From Oscillospiraceae bacterium (GTDB taxonomy: Bacteria > Bacillota > Clostridia > Oscillospirales > Ruminococcaceae), in contig JAFWQJ010000079.1 in the NCBI GenBank assembly GCA_017545185.1, positions 49,772 to 113,771 on the forward strand: a stretch of DNA of 64,000 nt, given 5' to 3'. Numbering within the stretch: position 1 is the first letter of the stretch; each line of letters opens with the position of its first letter. The notes under the pieces are model-generated. The model was not told the DNA's origin and made no database searches. It saw only the letters and a program-made list of their open reading frames with translations. This document shows, piece after piece, positions 8,305-17,688 of the stretch. A program made the position numbers and the translations under genes.

Positions 8305-10992
8305 CTACTCTGTTCCCGGATCCGCATCGCGCACCAGAAGCCCGAAGGTCCCGCTGCCGCAGTTCACGGCAATAACAGGCGATGCCTGCTGAAAATAGAT
8401 ATTCTCAAACTTCGCGCGCTTCTCCACCTGATTCCGGATCCATTCCATATCCCGGCCGGTAATGCCGACATACGTCACGAACAGAATGCGGCGGTCAATG
8501 GACGACGGCGACCGCAGCACACTCCGGATGTACTGCTTCCAGACATTTTCGCGTGCACCGAAAAACACCTTTCCGACTCCCATTTTTCCGTGCTTCAGAA
8601 CCAGCACGGGCTTTGCCATGAGTGCCTTTGTCACGCCCGCGACCCGGCTGCTCACCTGCTCTGCACGCGCAAGGAAATCAAGGCTGTCCACGACAAAGCT
8701 GGTATGGATCCGCGATTTCATGTGCTCCAGATGCTCCCTTATCTCCTCGGGGCTTTTGCCGTCCTCTGCCATGCGGCAGGCCTCAATCACCATAAGCCCC
8801 TGTCCGCTGGAGAGATGACCGGAGTCAATGACCGTCACATTGTTGAAGGCTCTTGCCGCCTCCTGCGCGATCGTGCAGCCGCTGTTCGTCAGCGCACCTG
8901 AAATGGAGATATGGATGATATTATTCGCCGTGGTCAGCTGCTTCGCGAAAAACGCTTCGACCGTCTGGACATCCGGAATACCGGTGCGTACCTTCCGCTC
9001 CCGGTCATTCATATAGTCCAGCAGACCCTTCGTTTCGATCTCAACACCGTCCAGAAAATCGCCCTCTGCCGTGCAGACCATGTGCGGCAGAACAGCGATG
9101 CCGTAACGCTCGATGATCTCCTGCGGCAGATCGGCAACGCTTTCCGTCGTGATCGCGACGGTCTTTTTGCGCTGCTCCTTCTTCATCCACGAGACGGTCT
9201 CTTTCAGGATATCCTCGCCGTTGCCGGTCGCAAATGCCAGATTCCGCGGCAGCAGCCGGTAGAGCTCCTTCTCCAGAATGTCGCCGGTGATCGGCTTCGT
9301 CAGATAGCCGTCAAAGCCTGCCTTTTCATACAGCACCTTGTTTTCGTTGCCGGCATTGGCCGTCAGCACAACGATCTTCGATTCCTTGCTCTGGCCGCCG
9401 ATCTGCGAACGGATCGCTTTCAGGCACTCGATACCGTCCATCTCGGGCATCAGATGATCCATAAAGATCACATGATAATGCTGATTCAGCGTGCGCTTCA
9501 AAGCGTCCTCACCGCAGGAAACAGTCTCGACCTGCACCTTTGTTTCGCGCAGCAGCTTGGAGACGACCAGCAGATTCGATGCGTTGTCATCGACGACCAG
9601 AACCTTTGCCTCCGGTGCCTCAAAGCCGGCAATGTGTTCCCTGCGCTGACCGGGCGCGGATTCGCTGTCTATGCGGATCTCGCCGATCTTCTGCGTTGTC
9701 ACGATCTTCTGCGGGATCTCGATGATAAAGGTCGAGCCCTTCGTATAAATACTGTTGACCGTGATCTTTCCGCCCATCAGATCGACAAACTGCCGGACAA
9801 TCGAAAGCCCGAGACCGGTGCCTTCGATATGCCGGTTCTTTTCCTCGTCCACGCGCTTGAACGCGGAGAACAGATACGGGATATTCTCCTTCTTGATGCC
9901 GATGCCGGTATCGCTGACCGAATACACGACATTCAGGCTGCCGTTTTCGGTCTCGCCGGGCTCGATCGTCAGGGAGACGGAGCCCTGCTGTGTATACTTG
10001 ATCGCGTTGTTCAGCACATTGATCAGGATCTGCTTGATGCGCACCTCGTCGCCGAGCAGCTCGACCGGGATATCCGGCGAGACATGCACCTGAAAATCAA
10101 GACCCTTTTCCTTTGCACGGATCCAGAGCATTCCGACGATCTCTGAGAGCATGTCGCCCGGATTGTATACGACAGGCGTCAGCTTCATCTGACCCGATGC
10201 AAACTTGGACATATCCAGAATATCGTTGATCAGATGCAGCAGCATCTTACTGGCGGACTGGATATTCGCCGCATCCTCCGCGACCTCGTCGTTGATGTTC
10301 TCGCGCAGGATCATTTCATTCAGCGCGATGATCGTATTGATCGGCGTGCGGATCTCATGGCTCATGCTCGAGAAAAAGTGATTCTGCGCCTCGTTCAGCG
10401 CTTCGATCTCCTTTTTCTGCCCGATCGAGCGCCGGACCTCCTGCCGGTAGAGCAGATTCCGGTAGCCGACCGTAATGCTGACGGTCATGCCGGTGAGGAT
10501 CAGCGCAATGAGCGAGAAGGTATGCGCCGAAAAAAAAGACTCCTTTACGACCATCTCCGGGAATCGGAGTGAGCAGTACCAGCAGCCGAGTGCCTCGGCC
10601 AGTTCTGCAGCAAGATAAATGATCATGGTCCTGCCGCTGAGACAGGTGCTGATAAAAAACACGCTGAACAGGAACCAGATCGGCGCCTCGCCGTAAATGC
10701 CGCCGTCATGGAAAAATACATTCGGCGTATACACAAGGCAGACAATCAGCGCGACCGCCGACGCCCCCAGTTTTCCGCGTCCGGTCCGGATCGCGTGGAT
10801 CATGACCGCGGCAATCAGAACCATACTGAAAACCAGGAACAGAATGTGATAAAACGGCGCCTTAGCAATGATGATCTCCGCGAGCTTCACTGCCCACGCA
10901 AACAGCGTCAGACAGGTGATCAGAATGAACAGTCTGTCCTTCTGCGGATACCGGTCGCTGAACAACAAGCCCTTGATCTGTAAAGAACTCAT
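8305..10992 (-). CDS. Membrane histidine kinase-REC-DegV fusion protein
   Basis: Hybrid sensor kinase of about 895 residues. About six membrane segments occupy residues 20-175. A HisKA domain follows (phospho-acceptor His in SHEIRTP, about 212), then a HATPase domain with N and G boxes (NVLNNAIKYT, DTGIGI, GTGLGLSIV). The receiver domain has VLVVDDNASN and phospho-acceptor Asp in VIFMDHLMPEMDG (about 512). The last 280 residues form a DegV/EDD domain (VAITTESVADLP, TGIPDVQTVEAFF, HISISGALTNSGCTIAQ, VIDSGHLSSGQG). DegV/FakB proteins bind fatty acids for the FakA kinase. A DegV domain on a kinase suggests lipid sensing or delivery (inference). The start follows AGGAG by 7 bases. One base separates it from the preceding stop (TGATATG), so translation is coupled. 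Confidence 0.9.
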   Translation of the reverse strand: MSSLQIKGLLFSDRYPQKDRLFILITCLTLFAWAVKLAEIIIAKAPFYHILFLVFSMVLIAAVMIHAIRTGRGKLGASAVALIVCLVYTPNVFFHDGGIYGEAPIWFLFSVFFISTCLSGRTMIIYLAAELAEALGCWYCSLRFPEMVVKESFFSAHTFSLIALILTGMTVSITVGYRNLLYRQEVRRSIGQKKEIEALNEAQNHFFSSMSHEIRTPINTIIALNEMILRENINDEVAEDAANIQSASKMLLHLINDILDMSKFASGQMKLTPVVYNPGDMLSEIVGMLWIRAKEKGLDFQVHVSPDIPVELLGDEVRIKQILINVLNNAIKYTQQGSVSLTIEPGETENGSLNVVYSVSDTGIGIKKENIPYLFSAFKRVDEEKNRHIEGTGLGLSIVRQFVDLMGGKITVNSIYTKGSTFIIEIPQKIVTTQKIGEIRIDSESAPGQRREHIAGFEAPEAKVLVVDDNASNLLVVSKLLRETKVQVETVSCGEDALKRTLNQHYHVIFMDHLMPEMDGIECLKAIRSQIGGQSKESKIVVLTANAGNENKVLYEKAGFDGYLTKPITGDILEKELYRLLPRNLAFATGNGEDILKETVSWMKKEQRKKTVAITTESVADLPQEIIERYGIAVLPHMVCTAEGDFLDGVEIETKGLLDYMNDRERKVRTGIPDVQTVEAFFAKQLTTANNIIHISISGALTNSGCTIAQEAARAFNNVTVIDSGHLSSGQGLMVIEACRMAEDGKSPEEIREHLEHMKSRIHTSFVVDSLDFLARAEQVSSRVAGVTKALMAKPVLVLKHGKMGVGKVFFGARENVWKQYIRSVLRSPSSIDRRILFVTYVGITGRDMEWIRNQVEKRAKFENIYFQQASPVIAVNCGSGTFGLLVRDADPGTE

Positions 10993-10993
10993 A

Positions 10994-13537
10994 TCATTGC
11001 TCCTCTCTGTCCGGCTCAAATTCCGTCACGGCGCCGTCCTCCGGCAGAAACTCCATGACTTCATCTTCCTCATCTGTTTCTGCGCCGCCGAGCATCCGCA
11101 GAAGCTCTGCCGCAAGGCTCTGACAGTCCGCCGCGAGCGCACCGTGCTTTTCTCCGATCAGAGTCTCATTGCCGTCCTTTGCCGCAAATTCCAGCTCCTT
11201 TGCACGTTCGGAAAGTGACTCGCTGCCGAGCATTTTCAGATTGCTTTTCAGCGCATGAACGAGGATCTCATAATTTTTCAGGTCATGCGCTGCGAGGAAA
11301 CCCTGCATTTTTTCCGCACGCTCCGGATATTCCGCGGCAAACTGCCGCAGCAGTGAGAAATAAAAATCCTCGTCGCCCGCGCAGTATTTCAGGCCGTCAG
11401 ACGTTTTCAGGCCGCAGCCCTCCAGCCGCTGCAGAACCGGTATCTCCTGCGGCCCGGAGCTTTGCGCAGGCTCCGGCTGCTCCTCCGGCACATCCGAACG
11501 GTTTGTCACGAGCGATTTGCGCAGCACCCTCCGCAGGACGCGCTCAAGCTCGATCAGCTCGATCGGCTTGCTGACAAAGCCGTCAAATCCGGCAGCTAAG
11601 AAGGTTTCCCTTGCCGTACTGACCGCATTGGCTGTCAGTGCAACGACCGGAACCTCCGCGTATCTCTTGCCGGAGCGGATCCGCTTCATCGCCTCGACGC
11701 CGTCCATGCCGGGCATCATGTGATCCATAAAGACAATGTCAAAGCTGCGCTCCCTGCACAGATCGACCGCTTCACTGCCGGAACCGGCCGTCGTCACCTT
11801 CATGCCGTAGCGCTTAAAAATGTTCTGCGCGACCGTCAGGTTCATCGGCTCATCATCGACAACAAGTGCGCGTGTCCCCGAGAAGCTGATCCGTTCATCC
11901 AGCACGTTCATATCCCGTTCGGCATTCAGCACCGCGGCCACAGGGAAACAGTAGAACGGCTTGACCATGATCCGCGCCTTTGAACCCTCCGGGAGACGGA
12001 AATCGTCATTCGCGACCACAACCGTCACGACCTCCGCGGCAATTGATTCGATCAGCTCAGGTGCCGTCGCATATTCCTCCTCCGCAATGAACAGATGCGT
12101 CAGCTGCACGGAGGCCAGCAGCTTTTTCAGATTGGCAACATTGTCTACGCGGTGCATCTGCACGCCGAATCCCTTGACGATATTGTGGATCATCATGTTA
12201 TAGTATTCGCGGACATTCGGATTCGCGTACTTGTCCAGATGCAGGAACGCACCGAGACAGAGCTTCTCCGGCTTCGAGATCGACATGCAGCTCGCCGGCT
12301 CGACGACCTTCTGTGGAAGGCTGACCGTGACCGTTGTGCCCTCTCCGGGCTTGCTGCTGACGGTGATGAAGCCGCCGAGCGATGCCGTAAACCCCTGCAC
12401 GATCGTCATGCCGAGGCCGAGACCGCCGCCCTGCCGGTTCCGGCCGGAATCCGCCTGATAATACCGCTCGAAGATGCGCTCCTGTTCCTCCGCCGTCATG
12501 CCGATGCCGGTGTCTGTCACCTTGATCAGCAGATTGACGCCGTAGGTCTCCGGGATCGAATACAGCCGGACATACACACCGCCCTCATGCGTATATTTCA
12601 GGCCGTTCATGATCAGATGCCGCAGGATCTTCCGCAGCTTGCTGATATCTGTATTCATCACTGACGGGATCGCCGGATCAACGTCAATGACGAGCTCCAG
12701 CTCCTTCGGCTTAAACGGACGGAGCTCCTCAGCCAGATCGTTCAGCACCGAGGACAGCATATAATCCTCATAATGATTCGTCAGCTTTTTCCGGTCGATC
12801 TCCGTAAAATCGAGAATATCGCTGATCTGCTCCGCGACGCGCCGGCCGGCCTCCCGCACGGAAACCAGATTCGCGCGGCGCTCCGCGTTCTCCTCCTCGT
12901 CAATACAGATGCCCGTCAGACCGATGATCGCATTGATCGGCGTGCGCGTTTCATGGGAAACATTCGCGAGAAAATCGTTCAGACGGTCGGTCGCGTCCGT
13001 CAGCTTTTCGATCTCATCATGCGAGTGGTCTACCACATCTGTCCATTTGTCGATGATCGTCCGCGAAATAATGCCGATCGCGGTGATCACGGCGGCATTC
13101 ATCAGCGCACGCGACCAGAGCAGCGTATCAAATTCCGCGCCCGCCTGATGCAGCATCAGCAGTCCGTAGCCAAGCGTCAGATAATAGATCAGCTGCAGGA
13201 ATGTGATGAGCGGCTTGATACAGACCATGGTGTACAGGATCATGATCATCGCCATGACCGCGACTGTATCAAATACACTTGTGCCGTGACTGCCGTAATA
13301 GAAGAACGAAAACATCACAAAGGTCGAATACAGCCAGAGGCGCTGCCGGTCCGTCAGGCGCTGCTGGATATGCATCATCCATGAGACCACAAGCCCGATC
13401 ATGATCGGGATCAGCGGCCAGAGCTCCCATGACATCAGACAGGCTTCCACGGCAAGGATCACGGAAAAAACGGACAGGCTCACAAGAATGGTCAGCTGTG
13501 ATGCCTGAAACAGTTTGCTTTTTTCAAGATATTTCAT
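10994..13537 (-). CDS. Membrane hybrid histidine kinase with REC and HPt domains
   Basis: 847-residue phosphorelay kinase. Five to six membrane segments lie in residues 15-165. HisKA has its His in SHETRTPINAIIG (about 195), followed by a HATPase domain (DTGIGM, GGLGLGMTIV). A receiver-like stretch without a clear acceptor Asp follows (KLCLGAFLHLDK...), then a true receiver (ALVVDDEPMNL, acceptor Asp in IVFMDHMMPGMDG). A C-terminal HPt domain carries His in LVHALKSNLKMLG. The chain therefore holds every element of an intramolecular His-Asp-His relay and could pass phosphate to the REC domains of its operon partners (inference). The start follows AGAGGGA. There is a 33-base gap from the upstream gene and near overlap with the downstream gene. 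Confidence 0.9.
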   Translation of the reverse strand: MKYLEKSKLFQASQLTILVSLSVFSVILAVEACLMSWELWPLIPIMIGLVVSWMMHIQQRLTDRQRLWLYSTFVMFSFFYYGSHGTSVFDTVAVMAMIMILYTMVCIKPLITFLQLIYYLTLGYGLLMLHQAGAEFDTLLWSRALMNAAVITAIGIISRTIIDKWTDVVDHSHDEIEKLTDATDRLNDFLANVSHETRTPINAIIGLTGICIDEEENAERRANLVSVREAGRRVAEQISDILDFTEIDRKKLTNHYEDYMLSSVLNDLAEELRPFKPKELELVIDVDPAIPSVMNTDISKLRKILRHLIMNGLKYTHEGGVYVRLYSIPETYGVNLLIKVTDTGIGMTAEEQERIFERYYQADSGRNRQGGGLGLGMTIVQGFTASLGGFITVSSKPGEGTTVTVSLPQKVVEPASCMSISKPEKLCLGAFLHLDKYANPNVREYYNMMIHNIVKGFGVQMHRVDNVANLKKLLASVQLTHLFIAEEEYATAPELIESIAAEVVTVVVANDDFRLPEGSKARIMVKPFYCFPVAAVLNAERDMNVLDERISFSGTRALVVDDEPMNLTVAQNIFKRYGMKVTTAGSGSEAVDLCRERSFDIVFMDHMMPGMDGVEAMKRIRSGKRYAEVPVVALTANAVSTARETFLAAGFDGFVSKPIELIELERVLRRVLRKSLVTNRSDVPEEQPEPAQSSGPQEIPVLQRLEGCGLKTSDGLKYCAGDEDFYFSLLRQFAAEYPERAEKMQGFLAAHDLKNYEILVHALKSNLKMLGSESLSERAKELEFAAKDGNETLIGEKHGALAADCQSLAAELLRMLGGAETDEEDEVMEFLPEDGAVTEFEPDREEQ

Positions 13538-13570
13538 TGCTTGATCCCTCTGATATTCTGCTGCGGCAGA

Positions 13571-15328
13571 TCAGTTCCGTGCACGGATAATACCCTTCCG
13601 TGCAGCGATCTCAACCGTATTTTGTATTCTGTGGAGCAGGAGCTCCGGCAGAAGCGGCTTCCGGATGATCTCCGCCGCACCGAGCGAAAGACATCCGGAA
13701 ACGGTATCCGGTTCAGCATCATCCGTCAGGAAAATGACCGGGATATCCGCAGCGCCCCGGATCTCACGGAGCTGCTTCAGCGTTTCAAAGCCGTCCGTCT
13801 CCGGCATCTGCGCGTCGAGCAGGATCAGATCCGGCGTCTGCTCCGACAGATATTTCAGAAGCGCCCGCCCGGACTTCATCGCCGAGACCCGGAATCCTGC
13901 TTTGCTGAGCGTATTGCCGAACAGGCGCAGAACCGTCTCATCGTCATCCGCTGCGGCGATCCGGATCTCGTCGGTGCGCTTCGGCACCGTCAGATCGACG
14001 CAGACAAATTCCGTTTCGTATCCGACCGAAAGCCCGGAGCCGCCGTTCATCCGCCACCTTTTCATGATGTTGCCGGTCACGATATCAATATCATTCCTGC
14101 GGATATCAGTCAGCAGCACAAAAAACTGATTGAACCGGTTGCGCATCAGGATATCCGTTTTCCGGAGCGATGCGCGGATGTGGCTTCCGAAGGCATCGCA
14201 GTTTGCCTTATAATCACGTTCGGGCGTGCCGGTTTCCGGGAGCAGCGTAAACAAGACCTTATAAAGCGTGCGCTGATTGCGGATCATATAGCGCATGATG
14301 TAGCGATAGACATAAGAGAACGCATCCTTATCCAGCTGCAGCGCCATGTTCGGCACGGAGCGCTCCCCGAGGATCTCGGAAAGCTTGTCGATATCATGCG
14401 CAGATGCCTGCATCATATCCTCCGGTGCGATTTCCGCACGGTGCAGCGAATAGCCGTGCTTGCCGTTTTTCTTGACATGATACATTGCCTGATCGGCCAG
14501 TCTGAACAGGGATTCGTAATCATCCCCGTGCTGCGGAACAAACACCGCGCCGACGGATGCACCGAGCGGGATGCCCATATCTTCGCCCATGAGCTCCTTT
14601 GCTTTGACGACAAGCTCATCATTGATCCGCTTTGCAAAGGCAGCGACCTCTGCTTCCGTCTGCATCCCTCCGGCAAAGACCGTGAACTCATCACCGCCGA
14701 TCCGCCCGATGACGCTGCCCTCCGGTGCTGCGCTGCGCAGGACTGCGGCAAAGCAGATCAGCACATTGTCTCCCATTTTGTGCCCGAACAGATCGTTGAC
14801 CAGCTTGAACGAATCCAGATCGACCAGCATGAGGCAGCCGAGATCCGAGGCGCAGAGCGATGCCGTTGCTCTTGCAGCAGCCGCCTTGTTCAGAAATCCG
14901 GTCAGATTGTCGGTATCCGCTTCCGAACGCAGCGTGCTGAGCCGCTTCTCCTTCGACACGATGTTGCTGACGCGCCGGAGCAGGATATCCGGATCAAACG
15001 GCTTGCGGATGTAATCGGAGACACCGGCCTCAAAGCCCTGCCGTTCCGTATCGGGCGCTTCGTCGGCAGTCAGGAAGATCACCGGGATCTCTCCGATGCC
15101 GAGCGCCTGCTCCTTCTTCCGGAGATGCGACAACGCTTCAAAGCCGTTCATTTCCGGCATTTTGATATCCAGCAGGATCAGATCCGGCAGGTCATCGCTG
15201 CGGATATGATCGAGCAGCGCCTGCCCGGAACCGAGCGCTGTCACACGCATTTTGTTTTTGCTGAGAATATGCCCTGCCGCACGCAGATTGGCAGCATCAT
15301 CGTCAACAATCATAATATGCATCATCAT
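13571..15328 (-). CDS. REC-GGDEF-REC response regulator / diguanylate cyclase
   Basis: About 585 residues. The N-terminal receiver has IMIVDDDAAN and acceptor Asp in LILLDIKMPEMNG. The GGDEF domain has an intact active-site motif (RIGGDEF) and the usual DTDNLTGFLNK opening and LMLVDLDSFKLVND. A second GGDEF-like fold lacks the motif (KTDILMRNRFNQFFVLL). The C-terminal receiver has Asp in LILLDAQMPETDG. It should synthesise cyclic di-GMP under phosphorylation control. It is the first gene of an operon with the two hybrid kinases, which are the likely phosphate donors (inference). The start is the first of three ATGs, 7 bases after AGGA. Cyclic di-GMP targets are not visible in the window. Confidence 0.9.
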   Translation of the reverse strand: MMMHIMIVDDDAANLRAAGHILSKNKMRVTALGSGQALLDHIRSDDLPDLILLDIKMPEMNGFEALSHLRKKEQALGIGEIPVIFLTADEAPDTERQGFEAGVSDYIRKPFDPDILLRRVSNIVSKEKRLSTLRSEADTDNLTGFLNKAAAARATASLCASDLGCLMLVDLDSFKLVNDLFGHKMGDNVLICFAAVLRSAAPEGSVIGRIGGDEFTVFAGGMQTEAEVAAFAKRINDELVVKAKELMGEDMGIPLGASVGAVFVPQHGDDYESLFRLADQAMYHVKKNGKHGYSLHRAEIAPEDMMQASAHDIDKLSEILGERSVPNMALQLDKDAFSYVYRYIMRYMIRNQRTLYKVLFTLLPETGTPERDYKANCDAFGSHIRASLRKTDILMRNRFNQFFVLLTDIRRNDIDIVTGNIMKRWRMNGGSGLSVGYETEFVCVDLTVPKRTDEIRIAAADDDETVLRLFGNTLSKAGFRVSAMKSGRALLKYLSEQTPDLILLDAQMPETDGFETLKQLREIRGAADIPVIFLTDDAEPDTVSGCLSLGAAEIIRKPLLPELLLHRIQNTVEIAARKGIIRARN

Positions 15329-15411
15329 CGGATCATCCTCCGTTTTTGCAAAACAGTTCCTGATTCTTTTTATGTGCGTCAATTATGTACCAAAATATGT
15401 ATGATATTCAT

Positions 15412-15440
15412 ATTATAACATATATTGCTGAATATTTCAA
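15412..15440 (-). promoter_or_regulatory. Sigma-A promoter of the three-gene signalling operon
   Basis: TTGAAA, 17 bases, TATAAT on the minus strand, about 85 bases before the first start codon. Confidence 0.8.
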
Positions 15441-15635
15441 TATACAATCTCAAAAATTTGTATACTATTGTTTCATTTTGACTTATGATCCATGCGCGGC
15501 ACCCGCCGGTCGGTTCATGAGAGCGCTTGCATTCCGGAAACCCGCATGATATAATCATCATACACGCACAGGGCATTCCGATCCCTGATCCGCTCATGCA
15601 ACAGTGTTTCGGAAGTAAACGGAATGCTGAAAAAA

Positions 15636-15663
15636 TGTAACCTTTCCGGCTCTTTTACGACTC
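15636..15663 (+). promoter_or_regulatory. Putative ECF-sigma promoter of the first sigma gene
   Basis: TGTAACCTT, 13 bases, CGACTC, ending 22 bases before the sigma factor start. The same 9-mer at the same distance from a CG-starting box precedes the second ECF sigma gene in this window. AAC at -35 and a CG-starting -10 box are typical of ECF promoters, so autoregulation is likely. Confidence 0.65.
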
Positions 15664-15685
15664 AGTATACAAAGGGGGTGAAGCA

Positions 15686-16255
15686 ATGCACAACGACAGC
15701 CGCATCATCGCGCTGCTGCAGAAGCGGGATGAACAGGCACTGAACATGATCCGCGCCGCATACGGAAAGCTCTGCTTCCGGATCGCACAGCGGATGCTGG
15801 GCAATCAGGAGGACGCGGAGGAATGCGTCAACGATATGCTGCTGGCGGTCTGGCAGACTGTGCCCCCGCATCAGCCGGAGTCGCTGGAAGCGTATCTGGT
15901 CACATTGCTTCGCCGTTCGGCCATGGACAGACTCCGGCAGAGAAACAGTCAGAAGCGCGGCGGCAGACAGCTCGCGGCGGCGCTGGATGAGCTCTCGGAG
16001 CTGCTGCCCGCAAGGGATAACGTGGAGCTGGAATGCAGCCGCCGTGCCCTCACAAAGGCGCTGCGGAAATGCATAGACGGGCTCCCCGCAAAGGCACAGC
16101 GGGTCTTTCTGCAGCGTTATCTGCTTGCAATGCCGCTGCAGGAGATCGCAGCAGACAACGGCATGAGCCTTTCTGCCGTCAAAGTCCTGCTGCACCGCAC
16201 AAGAAAGCAAATGCGCGATTTTTTGCGAAAGGAAGGTTTCGATGAACAGCTTTGA
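15686..16255 (+). CDS. ECF-type RNA polymerase sigma factor (copy 1)
   Basis: 189-residue sigma-70 family protein of the ECF class, with only regions 2 and 4. Region 2 reads RMLGNQEDAEECVNDMLLAVW. Region 4 contains LPAKAQRVFLQRYLLAM followed by the helix-turn-helix MSLSAVKVLLHRTRKQM. It directs RNA polymerase to a small regulon. The start follows AAAGGGGGTGAAGCA. The stop overlaps the next gene by 14 bases, so regulator and sigma are translationally coupled. It is clearly paralogous to the sigma factor at the right end of the window (RDEQAL, EDAEECxND and NAVKV/SAVKV blocks shared). Confidence 0.93.
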   Translation: MHNDSRIIALLQKRDEQALNMIRAAYGKLCFRIAQRMLGNQEDAEECVNDMLLAVWQTVPPHQPESLEAYLVTLLRRSAMDRLRQRNSQKRGGRQLAAALDELSELLPARDNVELECSRRALTKALRKCIDGLPAKAQRVFLQRYLLAMPLQEIAADNGMSLSAVKVLLHRTRKQMRDFLRKEGFDEQL

Positions 16256-17645
16256 GATCATGGATGCGCTCGGCGGTCTGCCGGAGCAGTATTATTTGCG
16301 CGCACTCCCGCATACGCCAAACCGGAAGGCATCTGCGGGCATCACCGCACCGCGCTTTCTCACGGCGTCGGCACTGGCTGCCTGCACGGTATTCGCAGTC
16401 GGTGTGACGGCGATGCTGATCCGCGGCGGGGCGGAAATCTCCGGAGAAAAAACCGGCTTCACAAAACTGGAGCTGTATGCGCAGAAGGAAATGCGTGTAT
16501 GCAGCTATGATGAAGTCATGGAACTGATCCGGACGGAATGGGCAGCGGACAGCAGCCCGGCTCCGATCGACACGGAAAAATATATCTCGGAATGCTTCAC
16601 GGGCAAAACCGATGCGGAGATCAATACGCCGGAATCCAAAAGCTATCTTTATCACATGATGATCAACAGCATCGACTATTTTCAGACAGCCGAAGGAACG
16701 ATCAGAAATATCACGGCACAGGACAGATTTGATGAACCGTTTGACGTTGTGTTTCAGGCGGATCTTGAACAGCATGCCTCTTATGTCGGACTGACGGAAA
16801 ACGGTGAGAAAAAGCGGGAGTGCTTCCTTGCAGACGGAACCGTCACTGTGACCGATCCGCCGGAAAAGACCCTTCTGCATAGCCTGCGCGGTGCGGAACA
16901 TGATCTGTCCCTCAGCGACAGCGAACGGACGCTCCTGCTGGATGACGGTTCTTTGATTGCGGTCAACCGTCCGGACAAAGCATATCTGGATGCCGCAGGC
17001 GATTTCTGTCTGTTTCCGCAGCATTTTGCAATGACCCGGCTGCACGATTTCGACAAATGGAAGATCACCGGCACCGAAACGCTGCTGAACAGAACCTGCG
17101 CGGTGATCGAGGGGACCGGTCTGAACAGCACGTTCAGAATCTATACGGATATCGCCACAGGCATGATGCTGAAGCATGAGGAATACGACAAAAACCGCAC
17201 CAGAACCGGTTATTCCGAAGTGACCGCGCTGACACTCGATCAGGAGATCACGGTCAGGCGGTTTGACCCTGCAGATTACCCGGATTATCAGTTGGAAGAG
17301 AAATCGAATGATGATCCGACGGTCTATACCGATGCCGAGATGACACAGGCGCTCCCGCATAATCATCCGGACTATCCCGTCAACGAAAACGGGCAGACCT
17401 ACGGCACAACCGGAGATGCGAACTATGTTGAAGATTATCCGGATCTGATCGCGGTGATCGGCGACAGCGGAAAACAGGGCTATATTTACCGCGAGGACTT
17501 TCTCGGTGATGTGCCGTCCTCTTTGGAGGAAGCGGTCGAAATCGAAAACACGATCCGGAACGGCACGTATGTCCCGCGGTCGGTCAAAGTCTACGATGCG
17601 GACGGCGTCACGGTCATTGATACGTTCACAGAAAAGCTTTCATAA
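16242..17645 (+). CDS. Membrane anti-sigma-like regulator with RseB/LolA-like ectodomain
   Basis: 467 residues with a short cytoplasmic N-terminus (EIMDALGGLPEQYYLRALP), one membrane segment (about residues 45-65) and a large extracellular part. The N-terminus and membrane segment resemble those of the anti-sigma at 59,996-60,940 (ALAACTVFAVGV versus ALAACMLFAVGV). No zinc-binding HxxxCxxC motif is present. The ectodomain (about 150-350) has the beta-rich pattern of MucB/RseB/LolA proteins (DVVFQADLEQHASYVG, FRIYTDIATGMMLKHEEYD). A short C-terminal motif ends SVKVYDADGVTVIDTF, which is seen in other Firmicute envelope proteins. It probably holds the sigma factor at the membrane and releases it on an envelope or lipid signal (inference from gene pairing). 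Confidence 0.75.
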   Translation: MNSFEIMDALGGLPEQYYLRALPHTPNRKASAGITAPRFLTASALAACTVFAVGVTAMLIRGGAEISGEKTGFTKLELYAQKEMRVCSYDEVMELIRTEWAADSSPAPIDTEKYISECFTGKTDAEINTPESKSYLYHMMINSIDYFQTAEGTIRNITAQDRFDEPFDVVFQADLEQHASYVGLTENGEKKRECFLADGTVTVTDPPEKTLLHSLRGAEHDLSLSDSERTLLLDDGSLIAVNRPDKAYLDAAGDFCLFPQHFAMTRLHDFDKWKITGTETLLNRTCAVIEGTGLNSTFRIYTDIATGMMLKHEEYDKNRTRTGYSEVTALTLDQEITVRRFDPADYPDYQLEEKSNDDPTVYTDAEMTQALPHNHPDYPVNENGQTYGTTGDANYVEDYPDLIAVIGDSGKQGYIYREDFLGDVPSSLEEAVEIENTIRNGTYVPRSVKVYDADGVTVIDTFTEKLS

Positions 17646-17654
17646 ACTGCATAC

Positions 17655-17688
17655 AAAAATCCGCTCTGCGAAAACAGGGCGGATTTTT
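17655..17688. terminator. Bidirectional terminator between sigma and B12 operons
   Basis: AAAAATCCGC and GCGGATTTTT pair across the loop, with A and T tracts on both sides. It serves the converging anti-sigma and S-component genes. The stop codon of the latter lies in the T tract. Confidence 0.85.

Larger units (their letters stand above)
15329..15685. other. Divergent intergenic region
   Basis: 357 bases between two divergent operons. It holds the minus-strand sigma-A promoter of the signalling operon in AT-rich DNA and, at the right end, the ECF-type promoter of the sigma factor gene. The middle (about 15,480-15,630) shows no convincing gene. Confidence 0.6.
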
